Assembly (NCBI GenBank): GCA_027030245.1
Contig: JALVFE010000009.1
Coordinates: 1-64,000, forward strand
DNA: 64,000 nt
Direction of reading: 5' to 3'
Source of the DNA: Melioribacteraceae bacterium
GTDB lineage: Bacteria; Bacteroidota; Ignavibacteria; Ignavibacteriales; Melioribacteraceae
How positions within the stretch are numbered: the stretch's first letter is position 1; each line of letters begins with the position of its first letter. Positions 1-7,099 of this stretch are shown here, one piece after another. The notes under the pieces are model-generated. The model was not told the origin of the DNA, made no database searches, and saw nothing but the letters and a program-made list of their open reading frames with translations. Made by a program: the position numbers and the translations under genes.

Positions 1-639
1 TTTAGTCCCTATGCTTATGCGTTGGATAACCCGTTGAAATATTTTGACCTGGATGGACGCGCACCAAGCGGGGGATTTGAGATGAGGGCTATGTGGGCTA
101 TGAAAGCAAATATGAACTCAAGACAATGGGATGCATTTATTAATTCACAAATAGAGTTTAGCCAAAAATATGGTCCTTATATAATTGGAATTCCTAGTTT
201 GTCAATCGGGGCAATTTACGGTGGTCCAATTCTTTATTCAGCTTTACTGGATGCAAAAGCTTTTATCGTTACTTCTTTTTATTATGGTCTTGCAAATGGT
301 TACCAAATTTTTCGATTTTTAAAAACAAATTATCAACAATTTGAAAATTATTTAAATAGAATAAACAAACTAAATTTTGGAAAATATGAAGTTTCGTATG
401 CAATAAGAGATATTTTTGAAATTTACCGTGGGATTAACACTATTCTATTACCACCTTATTCTTCTCAACTATTACCTTTTTTTGATCCGAGTCGAACCGA
501 GTTGGCTCGGACTTTTTACTATTCTGGAGTGATAATAGGTATATTTGGTTACGATTCATTTTATTGGTCTGAAGAGGAAAAGACTGGTGAAGTAATCGTT
601 GAAGGTATTTTCCCAGTAAATCAGGATGAGCAGGAATAA
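1..639 (+). CDS. Rhs repeat-associated core protein, C-terminal end (5'-partial)
   Basis: The reading frame is open from base 1, so the gene starts outside the window. The first residues, SPYAYALDNPLKYFDLDGR, match the conserved end of the Rhs/YD-repeat core (the usual form is NPYxYxxNNPLxxxDPxGR). About 195 residues follow that I do not recognise. In Rhs proteins this variable tip is normally the toxin domain, released inside the shell formed by the repeats. The tip has hydrophobic stretches around IIGIPSLSIGAIYGGP and a second near the end, so a membrane-active toxin is possible, but no catalytic motif is visible. Two small membrane-anchored genes follow at once and could be immunity proteins. 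The Rhs identity is secure; the toxin role is inference. Confidence 0.8.
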   Translation, partial: FSPYAYALDNPLKYFDLDGRAPSGGFEMRAMWAMKANMNSRQWDAFINSQIEFSQKYGPYIIGIPSLSIGAIYGGPILYSALLDAKAFIVTSFYYGLANGYQIFRFLKTNYQQFENYLNRINKLNFGKYEVSYAIRDIFEIYRGINTILLPPYSSQLLPFFDPSRTELARTFYYSGVIIGIFGYDSFYWSEEEKTGEVIVEGIFPVNQDEQE

Positions 640-641
640 AA

Positions 642-1124
642 ATGGAAAAACTAAATTATTTGTTAATAGTTTGTATAGTATTGCTATTTCTTTATGATTT
701 AAGTTTAAATAAAAAATTAAGTATCATAAAAAAATATAAAATTAAAAACATAGATTTTTTGTTAATAATGCTCAAAAAACTGGGAAAATGTATGAATGGG
801 CAGGTACTTACAATAGAATATAATAATGTAAAAATAATGGATTTTATCAAATATCAAAAAGATAATCTATGGGGGATAGAATTGATTTATGATTTATCAA
901 ATAAAAAAAATGAATACTTCGTGTTAAAAAATTGGTTAATTGAAAAAGAAATACCATTTAAACATAAAATGTTTAATAAAGATATTGAAGGACTTGTTAT
1001 AGATTGTAAAAATAACTTAAATAAATTAACTGAAATTTTTGAGTTTATAGTGTATGATATAGAACATTTATCTTCAAATGCAAAACTTGTATGTTACTTT
1101 TTGAAAACCAGTATTGAATATTAA
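642..1124 (+). CDS. Small membrane-anchored protein, possible Rhs immunity protein
   Basis: No family recognised. The 160-residue product has one N-terminal membrane segment (YLLIVCIVLLFLYDL) followed by a lysine-rich soluble domain, probably cytoplasmic under the positive-inside rule. It starts 2 bases after the Rhs stop codon and is very AT-rich, unlike the core genes further right. The position directly behind a polymorphic-toxin C-terminus is where immunity genes normally sit. The next gene has the same layout (membrane segment, aromatic-rich middle, C-terminal helix-strand), so the two may be distant duplicates. The function is inferred from context only. Confidence 0.6.
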   Translation: MEKLNYLLIVCIVLLFLYDLSLNKKLSIIKKYKIKNIDFLLIMLKKLGKCMNGQVLTIEYNNVKIMDFIKYQKDNLWGIELIYDLSNKKNEYFVLKNWLIEKEIPFKHKMFNKDIEGLVIDCKNNLNKLTEIFEFIVYDIEHLSSNAKLVCYFLKTSIEY

Positions 1125-1140
1125 AATATTAGTAATATAG

Positions 1141-1644
1141 ATGTTATTAACAATAATTCTAATATTAATTCTCCTATTTATAATATACAATATAAGAATT
1201 CATATTAAATGGGGAAAAATATATTATACGAATCATATATTGACATTCAACGAAATTAGCTATTGTTTGAAATTATTAAGAGATGCAAATGTTGGTGCTA
1301 TTGCATCAATTATTTTTCCTAAAGCACAATTAAAATTTGAAATAGTAAAAACCCAAAATGAAAAAGAATGGTGGTTTGAACTACAGGTAAAAAAAAGCAA
1401 AAGAAATCTTTTTGATAAAACTTATGCGAAGTATTTTAAAAATGAAATAATTAACAAGAAGAGGAAAGTAACATATAATATTGGGCATGATGTTAACAAA
1501 ATATATTCATTTTTAGAAGAAGTTTTTATTAAGAATTTGAAAGTAAATGAAAATATGAAAATATCCATAAGTTTTAATAATACAAGTGTATTAAACGGTA
1601 TTGATTATTATAAGAAAAATTCTATTGTTACTAATAATAACTAA
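1141..1644 (+). CDS. Small membrane-anchored protein, possible second immunity protein
   Basis: No family recognised. The 167-residue product opens with a strong membrane segment (LLTIILILILLFIIYNI) and continues as a basic soluble domain with a central EKEWWFEL stretch and a DVNKIYSFLEEVF helix. The preceding protein has comparable features in the same order (DNLWGIELIYDL, then NKLTEIFEFIVYDI), so I suspect a diverged tandem duplication. The gene starts 16 bases after its neighbour and ends 17 bases before the first copy of the double-hairpin repeat. It is very AT-rich. A role as an immunity protein for the Rhs toxin is plausible but unproven. Confidence 0.58.
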   Translation: MLLTIILILILLFIIYNIRIHIKWGKIYYTNHILTFNEISYCLKLLRDANVGAIASIIFPKAQLKFEIVKTQNEKEWWFELQVKKSKRNLFDKTYAKYFKNEIINKKRKVTYNIGHDVNKIYSFLEEVFIKNLKVNENMKISISFNNTSVLNGIDYYKKNSIVTNNN

Positions 1645-1660
1645 AAATAAAGCTAAAGTA

Positions 1661-1730
1661 TTTCCCCTGCCGTCGAGGCCCATGCCTCGACGGTTTTTTC
1701 TACTCTGCCGAGGTGTGGACCTCGGCAGCC
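1661..1730. repeat. 70-bp double-hairpin repeat, copy 1
   Basis: This stretch is repeated at 2211-2280 with one difference in 70 bases (C at 1670, T at 2220). It contains two adjacent perfect 10-bp stems with 4-base loops. The first is CCGTCGAGGC/GCCTCGACGG at 1670-1693; the second is CTGCCGAGGT/ACCTCGGCAG at 1705-1728. Both stems share the core CGAGGY-N4-RCCTCG, so the unit looks like two related palindromes joined by TTTTTTCTACT. It resembles a REP/BIME-type extragenic element. The T-run after the first stem could also end transcription of the Rhs gene group. Confidence 0.85.
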
Positions 1731-1813
1731 ATGAGAATAGATAAGTTAATTAAAAGATTAAACGATGCTGGCTTTAAAGTCCCGAAACACAAGTAAAACA
1801 AGGAGAAATTAAA

Positions 1814-2119
1814 GTGAATGTTGAAAAGTTAAAAAAGCTAAAAGAAGAATGGGAAAAGAAAGGTATATTAACAACGAAGGAAATTAATCGACTCTATTTT
1901 TTCTTGTTTGAAATTACTGAATCATGTGAAAAAATAAGTAACCGTATAAATAAGGATATTAAAAATGCATCAAAATCTTCCGATTCTTTAAATTTAGCTA
2001 ATGAACTTATTGATTTTGATATTGAGTTAGGTATTGCAATTGATTATTTCAAAGATGCGAGAAAGTTTCTTAATAAAGTTACAGATAGACTTTATAAAAA
2101 ATACTCAGAAGAATCATGA
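1814..2119 (+). CDS. Small helical protein of unknown function
   Basis: The 101-residue product is almost entirely helical by composition, rich in Lys and Glu (EKLKKLKEEWEKKG at the start), with no membrane segment or signal peptide. The GTG start is supported by a strong AAGGAG ribosome-binding site at 1800-1805. The gene lies alone between the two copies of the 70-bp double-hairpin repeat, so it may have arrived or been duplicated with that segment. I do not recognise the family. It could be a cytoplasmic immunity or antitoxin-type protein linked to the Rhs locus, but nothing in the sequence proves this. Confidence 0.55.
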   Translation: MNVEKLKKLKEEWEKKGILTTKEINRLYFFLFEITESCEKISNRINKDIKNASKSSDSLNLANELIDFDIELGIAIDYFKDARKFLNKVTDRLYKKYSEES

Positions 2120-2210
2120 TTTTTTGTTAACAATGTTGTTGTCGTCTAACCCATACTCCCACTGCAAAAGCCAAGGGGACGTAAATATTGCACTCCAAAA
2201 ATATATTTGA

Positions 2211-2280
2211 TTTCCCCTGTCGTCGAGGCCCATGCCTCGACGGTTTTTTCTACTCTGCCGAGGTGTGGACCTCGGCAGCC
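2211..2280. repeat. 70-bp double-hairpin repeat, copy 2
   Basis: Second copy of the element at 1661-1730, in the same orientation. The single change (T at 2220) turns the outermost pair of the first stem into a T-G pair, so folding is kept. The second stem (2255-2278) is perfect. The copy lies 94 bases before the RidA gene and marks the border between the AT-rich Rhs segment and the core chromosome. Confidence 0.85.
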
Positions 2281-2374
2281 GTGAGCCAGGGTGTTGACCT
2301 ACCGGCAAGAAAATTTCCCTATTTAACGAATTTATTTTATATTAAAACATTGTTAAATCAATTTTTGGAAAGAT

Positions 2375-2833
2375 ATGTCCGTCGAAGAAAAAATAAGAGA
2401 ATTTGGTTACGAGCTTAAAGAACCCCCGAAACCGTTGGCATCTTATATCCCGGTGATAAAAACCGGAAATCTTGTTTTTACCGCAGGTCAAATTCCCATG
2501 AGCGGGGGAAAGCTGCTCTTTTCCGGGAAAGTGGGGAAAGACTTGAGTTTGGAAGAGGGAAGAAAAGCCGCGGAACTCTGTGCGGTTAACTGCTTGAACG
2601 TAATAAAGTCTGAGATAGGAAGTCTCGACAATATCGAAAGAATAATTAAAGTAACGGTGTTTGTTAATTCAGCCGACGGTTTTACGGATCAACCGAAAGT
2701 TGCTAACGGCGCATCCGATTTTCTGGTAAAAATTTTCGGGGAGAATGGAAAGCACGTTAGAAGCGCCGTAGGTGTAAACGAATTGCCGGTTGATTCCGCC
2801 GTGGAAATCGAAATGATTGCAGAGGTAAAATAG
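2375..2833 (+). CDS. RidA family protein (YjgF/YER057c/UK114), long form
   Basis: The 152-residue product belongs to the RidA family, whose founding member hydrolyses reactive enamine/imine intermediates such as 2-aminoacrylate formed by PLP enzymes. Visible family features are the GNLVFTAGQIP strand, the NIERIIKVTVFVNSA segment and the C-terminal HVRSAVGVNELP block. In that block Arg129 corresponds to the conserved catalytic arginine, followed by a glutamate in VEIEMIAEV. At about 150 residues it is the longer subgroup (TM0215/YjgH-like) rather than the 125-residue RidA type, so the substrate may differ. The start follows a GGAAAG site. The gene stands alone. Confidence 0.88.
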   Translation: MSVEEKIREFGYELKEPPKPLASYIPVIKTGNLVFTAGQIPMSGGKLLFSGKVGKDLSLEEGRKAAELCAVNCLNVIKSEIGSLDNIERIIKVTVFVNSADGFTDQPKVANGASDFLVKIFGENGKHVRSAVGVNELPVDSAVEIEMIAEVK

Positions 2834-2905
2834 TAAAGTAAATCTGAAACATTTGACCGGTTCGGATGTCAAATTAACATAAATACCAAACTTGAAGGTG
2901 AAACA

Positions 2906-3400
2906 ATGAAAAAGGTTTTTATAATTTTTTTGATAGCGTTTACCGCTGCCAATGCCCAATTTAAAAGCGAAGGCAACAAACCCGTCGATATTAAAAGTAA
3001 ATTGGTAAACAACAATCCGTCAAGTTTTTTGTTAAGTTTTATCAATCCGCAAAATTTCAGCATGCGGCACTCCTTTAGTTTATCATACTCGGCATTCGGC
3101 GGAAACGGTGTGGCATTGGGAATTTACACAAACAGAATGGCTTACAAATTCAGCGATAATTTGAATCTAGAAGTGGATGCGAGCATAGTCAATTCGCCTT
3201 ACAGCACTTTCGGTAAAAAATTTTCCGATAGAATAAACGGCATATACCTTACGCGCGCGCAATTAAATTATAAACCTTCCGAAGATTTCCAAATTTCTAT
3301 TCAATACAGAAATTCTCCGTTCGGATATTACGGATATCCGGGATATTCGCGCTATCCGTATTATAATCCGTTCTATAACGACTTTGACGATGAGAATTAA
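2906..3400 (+). CDS. Secreted protein of unknown function with Tyr/Pro-rich tail
   Basis: The 164-residue product has a clear signal peptide (MKKVFIIFLIAFTAANA, cleavage expected before QF). The mature part has alternating strands such as SFSLSYSAFGGNGVALGIYTN and EDFQISIQYRNSPF, as in outer-membrane or periplasmic beta proteins. The end is unusual: a run of Tyr, Gly and Pro (GYYGYPGYSRYPYYNPFYND) and then acidic residues. No known domain is recognised. The AAGGTG site at 2896 supports the start. A likely terminator follows the stop codon, so the gene is probably transcribed separately from the next one. Confidence 0.65.
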   Translation: MKKVFIIFLIAFTAANAQFKSEGNKPVDIKSKLVNNNPSSFLLSFINPQNFSMRHSFSLSYSAFGGNGVALGIYTNRMAYKFSDNLNLEVDASIVNSPYSTFGKKFSDRINGIYLTRAQLNYKPSEDFQISIQYRNSPFGYYGYPGYSRYPYYNPFYNDFDDEN

Positions 3401-3424
3401 AAAGTTAATTTTATTAAATTTGCT

Positions 3425-3451
3425 AACCGGGTTCAGCTCGGTTATTTTTTT
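3425..3451 (+). terminator. Probable rho-independent terminator
   Basis: AACCG at 3425-3429 can pair with CGGTT at 3439-3443, followed at once by ATTTTTTTATTT. It lies 25 bases after the stop of the secreted-protein gene and just before the next start. The stem is short. Confidence 0.5.
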
Positions 3452-3468
3452 ATTTAAACAGATGTAAA

Positions 3469-3963
3469 GTGAAAAAGAAAAAGTCTGTAGCAAAAAAAAA
3501 TAAGCAAAACCCGAAAGAGACATCGGTAAATTTGTTTTTGAATCTTATTATTTTTGCGCTCGTTGCCATAATAATTTTTATGTCTTATTCGCTTTTTCTT
3601 AAATTTTCCGATAGATTCGGGTTTAACGGCAAGCAAGGAAAAAAACAAGTCGCATCCGAAATTATTCAACTCGAGGTGCTCAACGGTTGCGGAGTTTCCG
3701 GGGTTGCCGACAGGTTTACCGATTTTCTGCGCGAACATAAATTCGATGTGGTGAACGTTGGGAATTATGTTTCGTTTAACGTGGACGAAACTTTGGTAAT
3801 CGACCGGATTGGAAATATGGCAAACGCCAAAAAAGTGGCGGAAGAATTGGGTGTTCCGCGCACTAACGTAATTCAACAGCTTAACGATAATTATTTCCTT
3901 GACGTTTCCGTGATTATCGGTAAAGATTATTATAAACTGAAACCCATAAAAGGAGAAGAATAA
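3469..3963 (+). CDS. Membrane-anchored LytR_C-domain protein
   Basis: The 164-residue product has a lysine-rich N-terminus, one membrane segment at about residues 24-45 (LIIFALVAIIIFMSYSLFL) and a C-terminal domain of the LytR_C type. The sign is QLEVLNGCGVSGVADRFTDFL followed by GFDVVNVGN-like and VIDRIGN segments, matching the VEVLNGTGVSGLA pattern of that family. In LytR-CpsA-Psr proteins the domain accompanies cell-wall ligases, but here it stands alone without the catalytic domain. The start is GTG at 3469. It lies 5 bases before rsfS, an arrangement I recall from other Bacteroidota-lineage genomes. The function is unknown. Confidence 0.72.
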   Translation: MKKKKSVAKKNKQNPKETSVNLFLNLIIFALVAIIIFMSYSLFLKFSDRFGFNGKQGKKQVASEIIQLEVLNGCGVSGVADRFTDFLREHKFDVVNVGNYVSFNVDETLVIDRIGNMANAKKVAEELGVPRTNVIQQLNDNYFLDVSVIIGKDYYKLKPIKGEE

Positions 3964-3968
3964 AATTA

Positions 3969-4334
3969 ATGGATAAGTTCACAACCAAAGTAGCGGATAT
4001 AATTCTATCCAAAAAAGGTTACGATATAAAAATTCTGGATTTGCGCGGGTTGACGACTATCGCCGATTATTTCGTGATTTGTTCGGCGGATTCCGATGTC
4101 CAAGTGAAAAGTATTGCGGATGAGATAGACGACAAACTGAGGGAAGAAGGAATAAAGTGTTACCACAAAGAAGGCTACGAATCTCTTAATTGGGTTCTGC
4201 TCGATTATTTCGATGTTGTAGTTCATGTATTCAGAAAAGAAGCCAGAGAGTTTTATAACTTGGAAAAATTATGGCTGGATGCACCCGCCGAATCGGTGGA
4301 AGATAACATTAAACCGTTAATTGATAATGACTAA
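3969..4334 (+). CDS. rsfS: Ribosomal silencing factor RsfS
   Basis: The 121-residue product matches the RsfS/YbeB/Iojap family, which binds ribosomal protein uL14 on the large subunit and blocks joining of the small subunit when nutrients are scarce. Family marks include KKGYDIKILDLRGLTTIADYFVI near the N-terminus, SADSDVQVKSIADEI, and the WVLLDYFDVVVHVF segment with the conserved acidic and aromatic residues. Length is normal for the family. It is the middle gene of a likely operon with the LytR_C-domain gene (5 bases upstream) and argS (15 bases downstream). Confidence 0.93.
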   Translation: MDKFTTKVADIILSKKGYDIKILDLRGLTTIADYFVICSADSDVQVKSIADEIDDKLREEGIKCYHKEGYESLNWVLLDYFDVVVHVFRKEAREFYNLEKLWLDAPAESVEDNIKPLIDND

Positions 4335-4349
4335 ATCCAAGGTGGAATT

Positions 4350-5978
4350 TTGAAAGAATATCTTGCACGACTGTTCGAACAACTGAAAAACAATTTAAAT
4401 TATCTTGAAGAAGTCGAAATAAGTTTTAACGTTCCGCAAAATTCCGTTAACGGCGATTATTCAACAAACGTTGCAATGATGCTTGCCAAAAAATTGAAAC
4501 GTGCGCCGAGGGAAATTGCTTCGGAGATAGTGGAAAATTTGCAAATTGATAAAAATATTTTGGAAAAGGTTGAAATTGCCGGTGCCGGATTCATCAATTT
4601 CTTTTTTACGCCTTCCTTTGTTGCCGGTATAACCAAAACGATACTCGAAAAGGGTGAATCGTTCGGAAGGTTTGATACTTATAAAGGTAAAAAAGCCAAT
4701 GTGGAATTTGTATCCGCCAATCCTACCGGACCGTTAACAGTCGGGCACGGAAGAAATGCCGTTCTCGGCGATACGATAGCCAATTTGCTGGAATGGATTG
4801 GTTACGAAGTTGACCGCGAATATTATTTTAACAATGCGGGCAGACAAATGCGGGTTTTGGGCGAATCGGTTAAAGCCCGTTATTTGCAACTTCTCGGCAA
4901 AGAAATTGATTTTAAAGAAGAATATTATCAAGGCGAATACATAATCGATATTGCTAAAAATTTGTTCGAAAAACACGGCGATAAACTTATTGATGAACCG
5001 GCTGAAGGAATTTTTAAAGACGAAGCGGAAAAAGAAATTTTCGAAAACATAAAAAATACGCTCCGGAAAATTAATATTGAGTTCGATACGTTTTTTAACG
5101 AAAAGTCTTTATACGACAGCGGAAAGATCGATTCCGTGTTGAAAATCTTCAAGGAAAAAAAATTATCGTATGAAAAAGACGGCGCCACTTGGCTTAAATT
5201 AACCGAATTGGGTCAAGAACAAGATAAAGTAATAATAAAATCTACCGGCGAACCGACTTACAGATTGCCCGACATAGCTTATCACTCAACTAAATTCGAG
5301 CGCGGTTATGATTTGATGGTCGATATTTTCGGCTCCGACCACATGGCTACATACCCCGATGTGCTTGCCGGAATCGAAGCACTCGGTTTCGATAAAAACA
5401 AAGTGAAAGTAATTATTCACCAATTCGTTACCATAATGGAAAACGGTGAAATTATTAAAATGTCTACCCGCAAAGCTAATTTTGTTACGCTCGATGAATT
5501 GATTGACGAAGTCGGGAAAGATGTTGTCCGGTATTTTTTCAATATGAGAAGTTACTCGAGCCACATGAATTTTGATTTGACTCTTGCAAAAAAACAATCG
5601 GATGAAAATCCGGTATTTTACTTGCAATATGCACACGCTCGAATCAGTTCTATTTTACGCACGGTTAAAGATGAAGGCTTGCAAAGTTCCGTTGAAAATT
5701 TGGAATTGTTAAACAGTGAAAGCGAGCAAAACCTTTTGAAGCATTTGCACAGATTTCCCGACGAAGTTTTTTATGCCGCGGTGAATTACGAACCGCATAA
5801 AATCGCAAATTATCTCGAACAGCTTGCGGCGTTGTTTCATAAATTTTATACGGAATGCAGAATTATCGGTTCGGAGAAAAAATTAGCAGAGGCAAGGTTG
5901 GCGTTAATTATTGCAACGCAAACAGTTTTGAAGAAGGGACTTTCCATACTTGGTGTTTCCGCTCCGGAGAGAATGTAA
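4350..5978 (+). CDS. argS: Arginyl-tRNA synthetase
   Basis: The 542-residue product is a class I arginyl-tRNA synthetase, which charges tRNA-Arg with arginine in the cytoplasm. The N-terminal Add-1 domain is present (NGDYSTNVAMMLAKKL). The HIGH signature appears within ANPTGPLTVGHGRNAVLGD, and the KMSKS-like loop as KMSTRKANFVTLDEL. The C-terminal DALR anticodon-binding domain includes PVFYLQYAHARI. The start is TTG at 4350, preceded by an AAGGTGG site. It is the last gene of the rsfS group and converges directly on comF with no gap. Confidence 0.96.
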   Translation: MKEYLARLFEQLKNNLNYLEEVEISFNVPQNSVNGDYSTNVAMMLAKKLKRAPREIASEIVENLQIDKNILEKVEIAGAGFINFFFTPSFVAGITKTILEKGESFGRFDTYKGKKANVEFVSANPTGPLTVGHGRNAVLGDTIANLLEWIGYEVDREYYFNNAGRQMRVLGESVKARYLQLLGKEIDFKEEYYQGEYIIDIAKNLFEKHGDKLIDEPAEGIFKDEAEKEIFENIKNTLRKINIEFDTFFNEKSLYDSGKIDSVLKIFKEKKLSYEKDGATWLKLTELGQEQDKVIIKSTGEPTYRLPDIAYHSTKFERGYDLMVDIFGSDHMATYPDVLAGIEALGFDKNKVKVIIHQFVTIMENGEIIKMSTRKANFVTLDELIDEVGKDVVRYFFNMRSYSSHMNFDLTLAKKQSDENPVFYLQYAHARISSILRTVKDEGLQSSVENLELLNSESEQNLLKHLHRFPDEVFYAAVNYEPHKIANYLEQLAALFHKFYTECRIIGSEKKLAEARLALIIATQTVLKKGLSILGVSAPERM

Positions 5979-6668
5979 CTATTCGGCAATAGCCGTTGAA
6001 ACCGCGTAAACCTTTTGTGCGCCGTGTGATTTCAATATTTTTCCGCATTCGGTTACCGTTGAGCCGGTGGTTATTACATCGTCTATCAAAATTATTTTCT
6101 TTCCCTTAATTTCTTTGGCGTTTTTAATTGCGAATGCGTTTGCCATATTTTCTTTTCGTTCTTCCAAATTTAATTTTGTTTGAGTTTCCGTATAGCGCGC
6201 GCGTTTAATAAGATTGTTTTTAACGGGAATGTTAAGAACTTTTGAAAATCCTTTTGCTATGTAAAACGATTGATTGTAGCCCCTTTCCGCTTTTTTAAGA
6301 TGAAACAGAGGAACGGGCAAAAGCAAATCCGCATTCCAGTTTCTGATTTTTTCTTTTAATAAACCGGCAGCGGTTTCCCCGATGAATACTCCGATCCGGA
6401 ATCTCCCGTTGTATTTCAAAGAATGGATTAACGATTGAAACGGTGAATCTTCCGTGAAAATAAAAGCGGAATAAAATCCGTCTATAATTTTATCGTAAGA
6501 AAATTTCCTTTCGTATTCGTGTATAATTAATTCTTCGGATGCGGTTTTAAGTTGAGCAAAACAATTATCGCATAAGATTGATTCGGTTGCAGTTAGCTTG
6601 TCTCCGCAATGTTCGCATAATCGCGGCAGAAAAAAATCGAAGACCGGTGTTAATTTAATTGCAAGCAA
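5979..6668 (-). CDS. ComF family phosphoribosyltransferase-like protein
   Basis: The 229-residue product has an N-terminal zinc-ribbon with Cys18, Cys21, Cys33 and Cys36. A type I phosphoribosyltransferase fold follows, with the PRPP loop KIILIDDVITTGSTV near the C-terminus. That is the layout of ComF/GntX, needed for DNA uptake in competent bacteria and otherwise of uncertain activity. The LIHSLKYNGRF and LLPVPLFHLKKAERGYNQS segments are also typical. The start is TTG, placed 3 bases after the stop of the hemerythrin gene, so the two are probably co-transcribed. No weak or missing key residue is seen. Confidence 0.88.
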   Translation of the reverse strand: MLAIKLTPVFDFFLPRLCEHCGDKLTATESILCDNCFAQLKTASEELIIHEYERKFSYDKIIDGFYSAFIFTEDSPFQSLIHSLKYNGRFRIGVFIGETAAGLLKEKIRNWNADLLLPVPLFHLKKAERGYNQSFYIAKGFSKVLNIPVKNNLIKRARYTETQTKLNLEERKENMANAFAIKNAKEIKGKKIILIDDVITTGSTVTECGKILKSHGAQKVYAVSTAIAE

Positions 6669-6671
6669 AAA

Positions 6672-7070
6672 TTATTTGTTAGATAAAAACATACCGAGTT
6701 TACTGTCTTGAAAATTATGATGATTTTCGAACCATCTTTTATAAGAAGCGAAAAAGTCTTTATCGAGTTCTAGTTTCTTTTTCTTTAACATCGAATCGAC
6801 CCAAGACGAATATTTTCTAAGCGCCCGTTCGTGTTCCAGTTTATGAGAGAAAAACCCCGGAAAGTCCGATTCTTTCATTAAATTATTTTCCGTGTCGAAA
6901 TGTTCTTCCAACTTATCGACAAAATCGTTTAACAGCTTGCGTATTTGTTTGGAATCTTTTTCCGGATCGAGTTCGTATAATTGGTTAATTATTTCGTTAA
7001 GTTCTTTGTGTTGGGAATCGATGAGTTTGTTTTTTACCGAATAGTCGCTTTTCCACCGTATAAATTTCAT
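6672..7070 (-). CDS. Bacteriohemerythrin
   Basis: The 132-residue product is a stand-alone hemerythrin, a four-helix protein binding O2 at a di-iron centre. The full ligand set can be placed: His21 in DSQHKEL, His57 and Glu61 (H-x3-E), His76 and His80 (H-x3-H), and His117 with Asp122 (H-x4-D). The WKSDYSV opening is characteristic. Such proteins store or sense oxygen in microaerophiles and anaerobes. ComF starts immediately downstream; upstream is an unrelated membrane VWA gene on the same strand. Confidence 0.92.
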   Translation of the reverse strand: MKFIRWKSDYSVKNKLIDSQHKELNEIINQLYELDPEKDSKQIRKLLNDFVDKLEEHFDTENNLMKESDFPGFFSHKLEHERALRKYSSWVDSMLKKKKLELDKDFFASYKRWFENHHNFQDSKLGMFLSNK

Positions 7071-7099
7071 TTCACACCTATTAATTTATGGTAAAATAA

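Noticed and set aside
1731-1796. Tiny frame of 21 residues (MRIDKLIKRLNDAGFKVPKHK) starting at the end of repeat copy 1
   Set aside because: It has no ribosome-binding site, since the bases before it are the repeat's stem, and no recognisable family. It could be the end of a lost toxin gene, but this is not supportable as a gene.
2114-2418. Frames on both strands running through repeat copy 2
   Set aside because: They consist mainly of the hairpin repeat, lack ribosome-binding sites, and overlap the RidA gene start.
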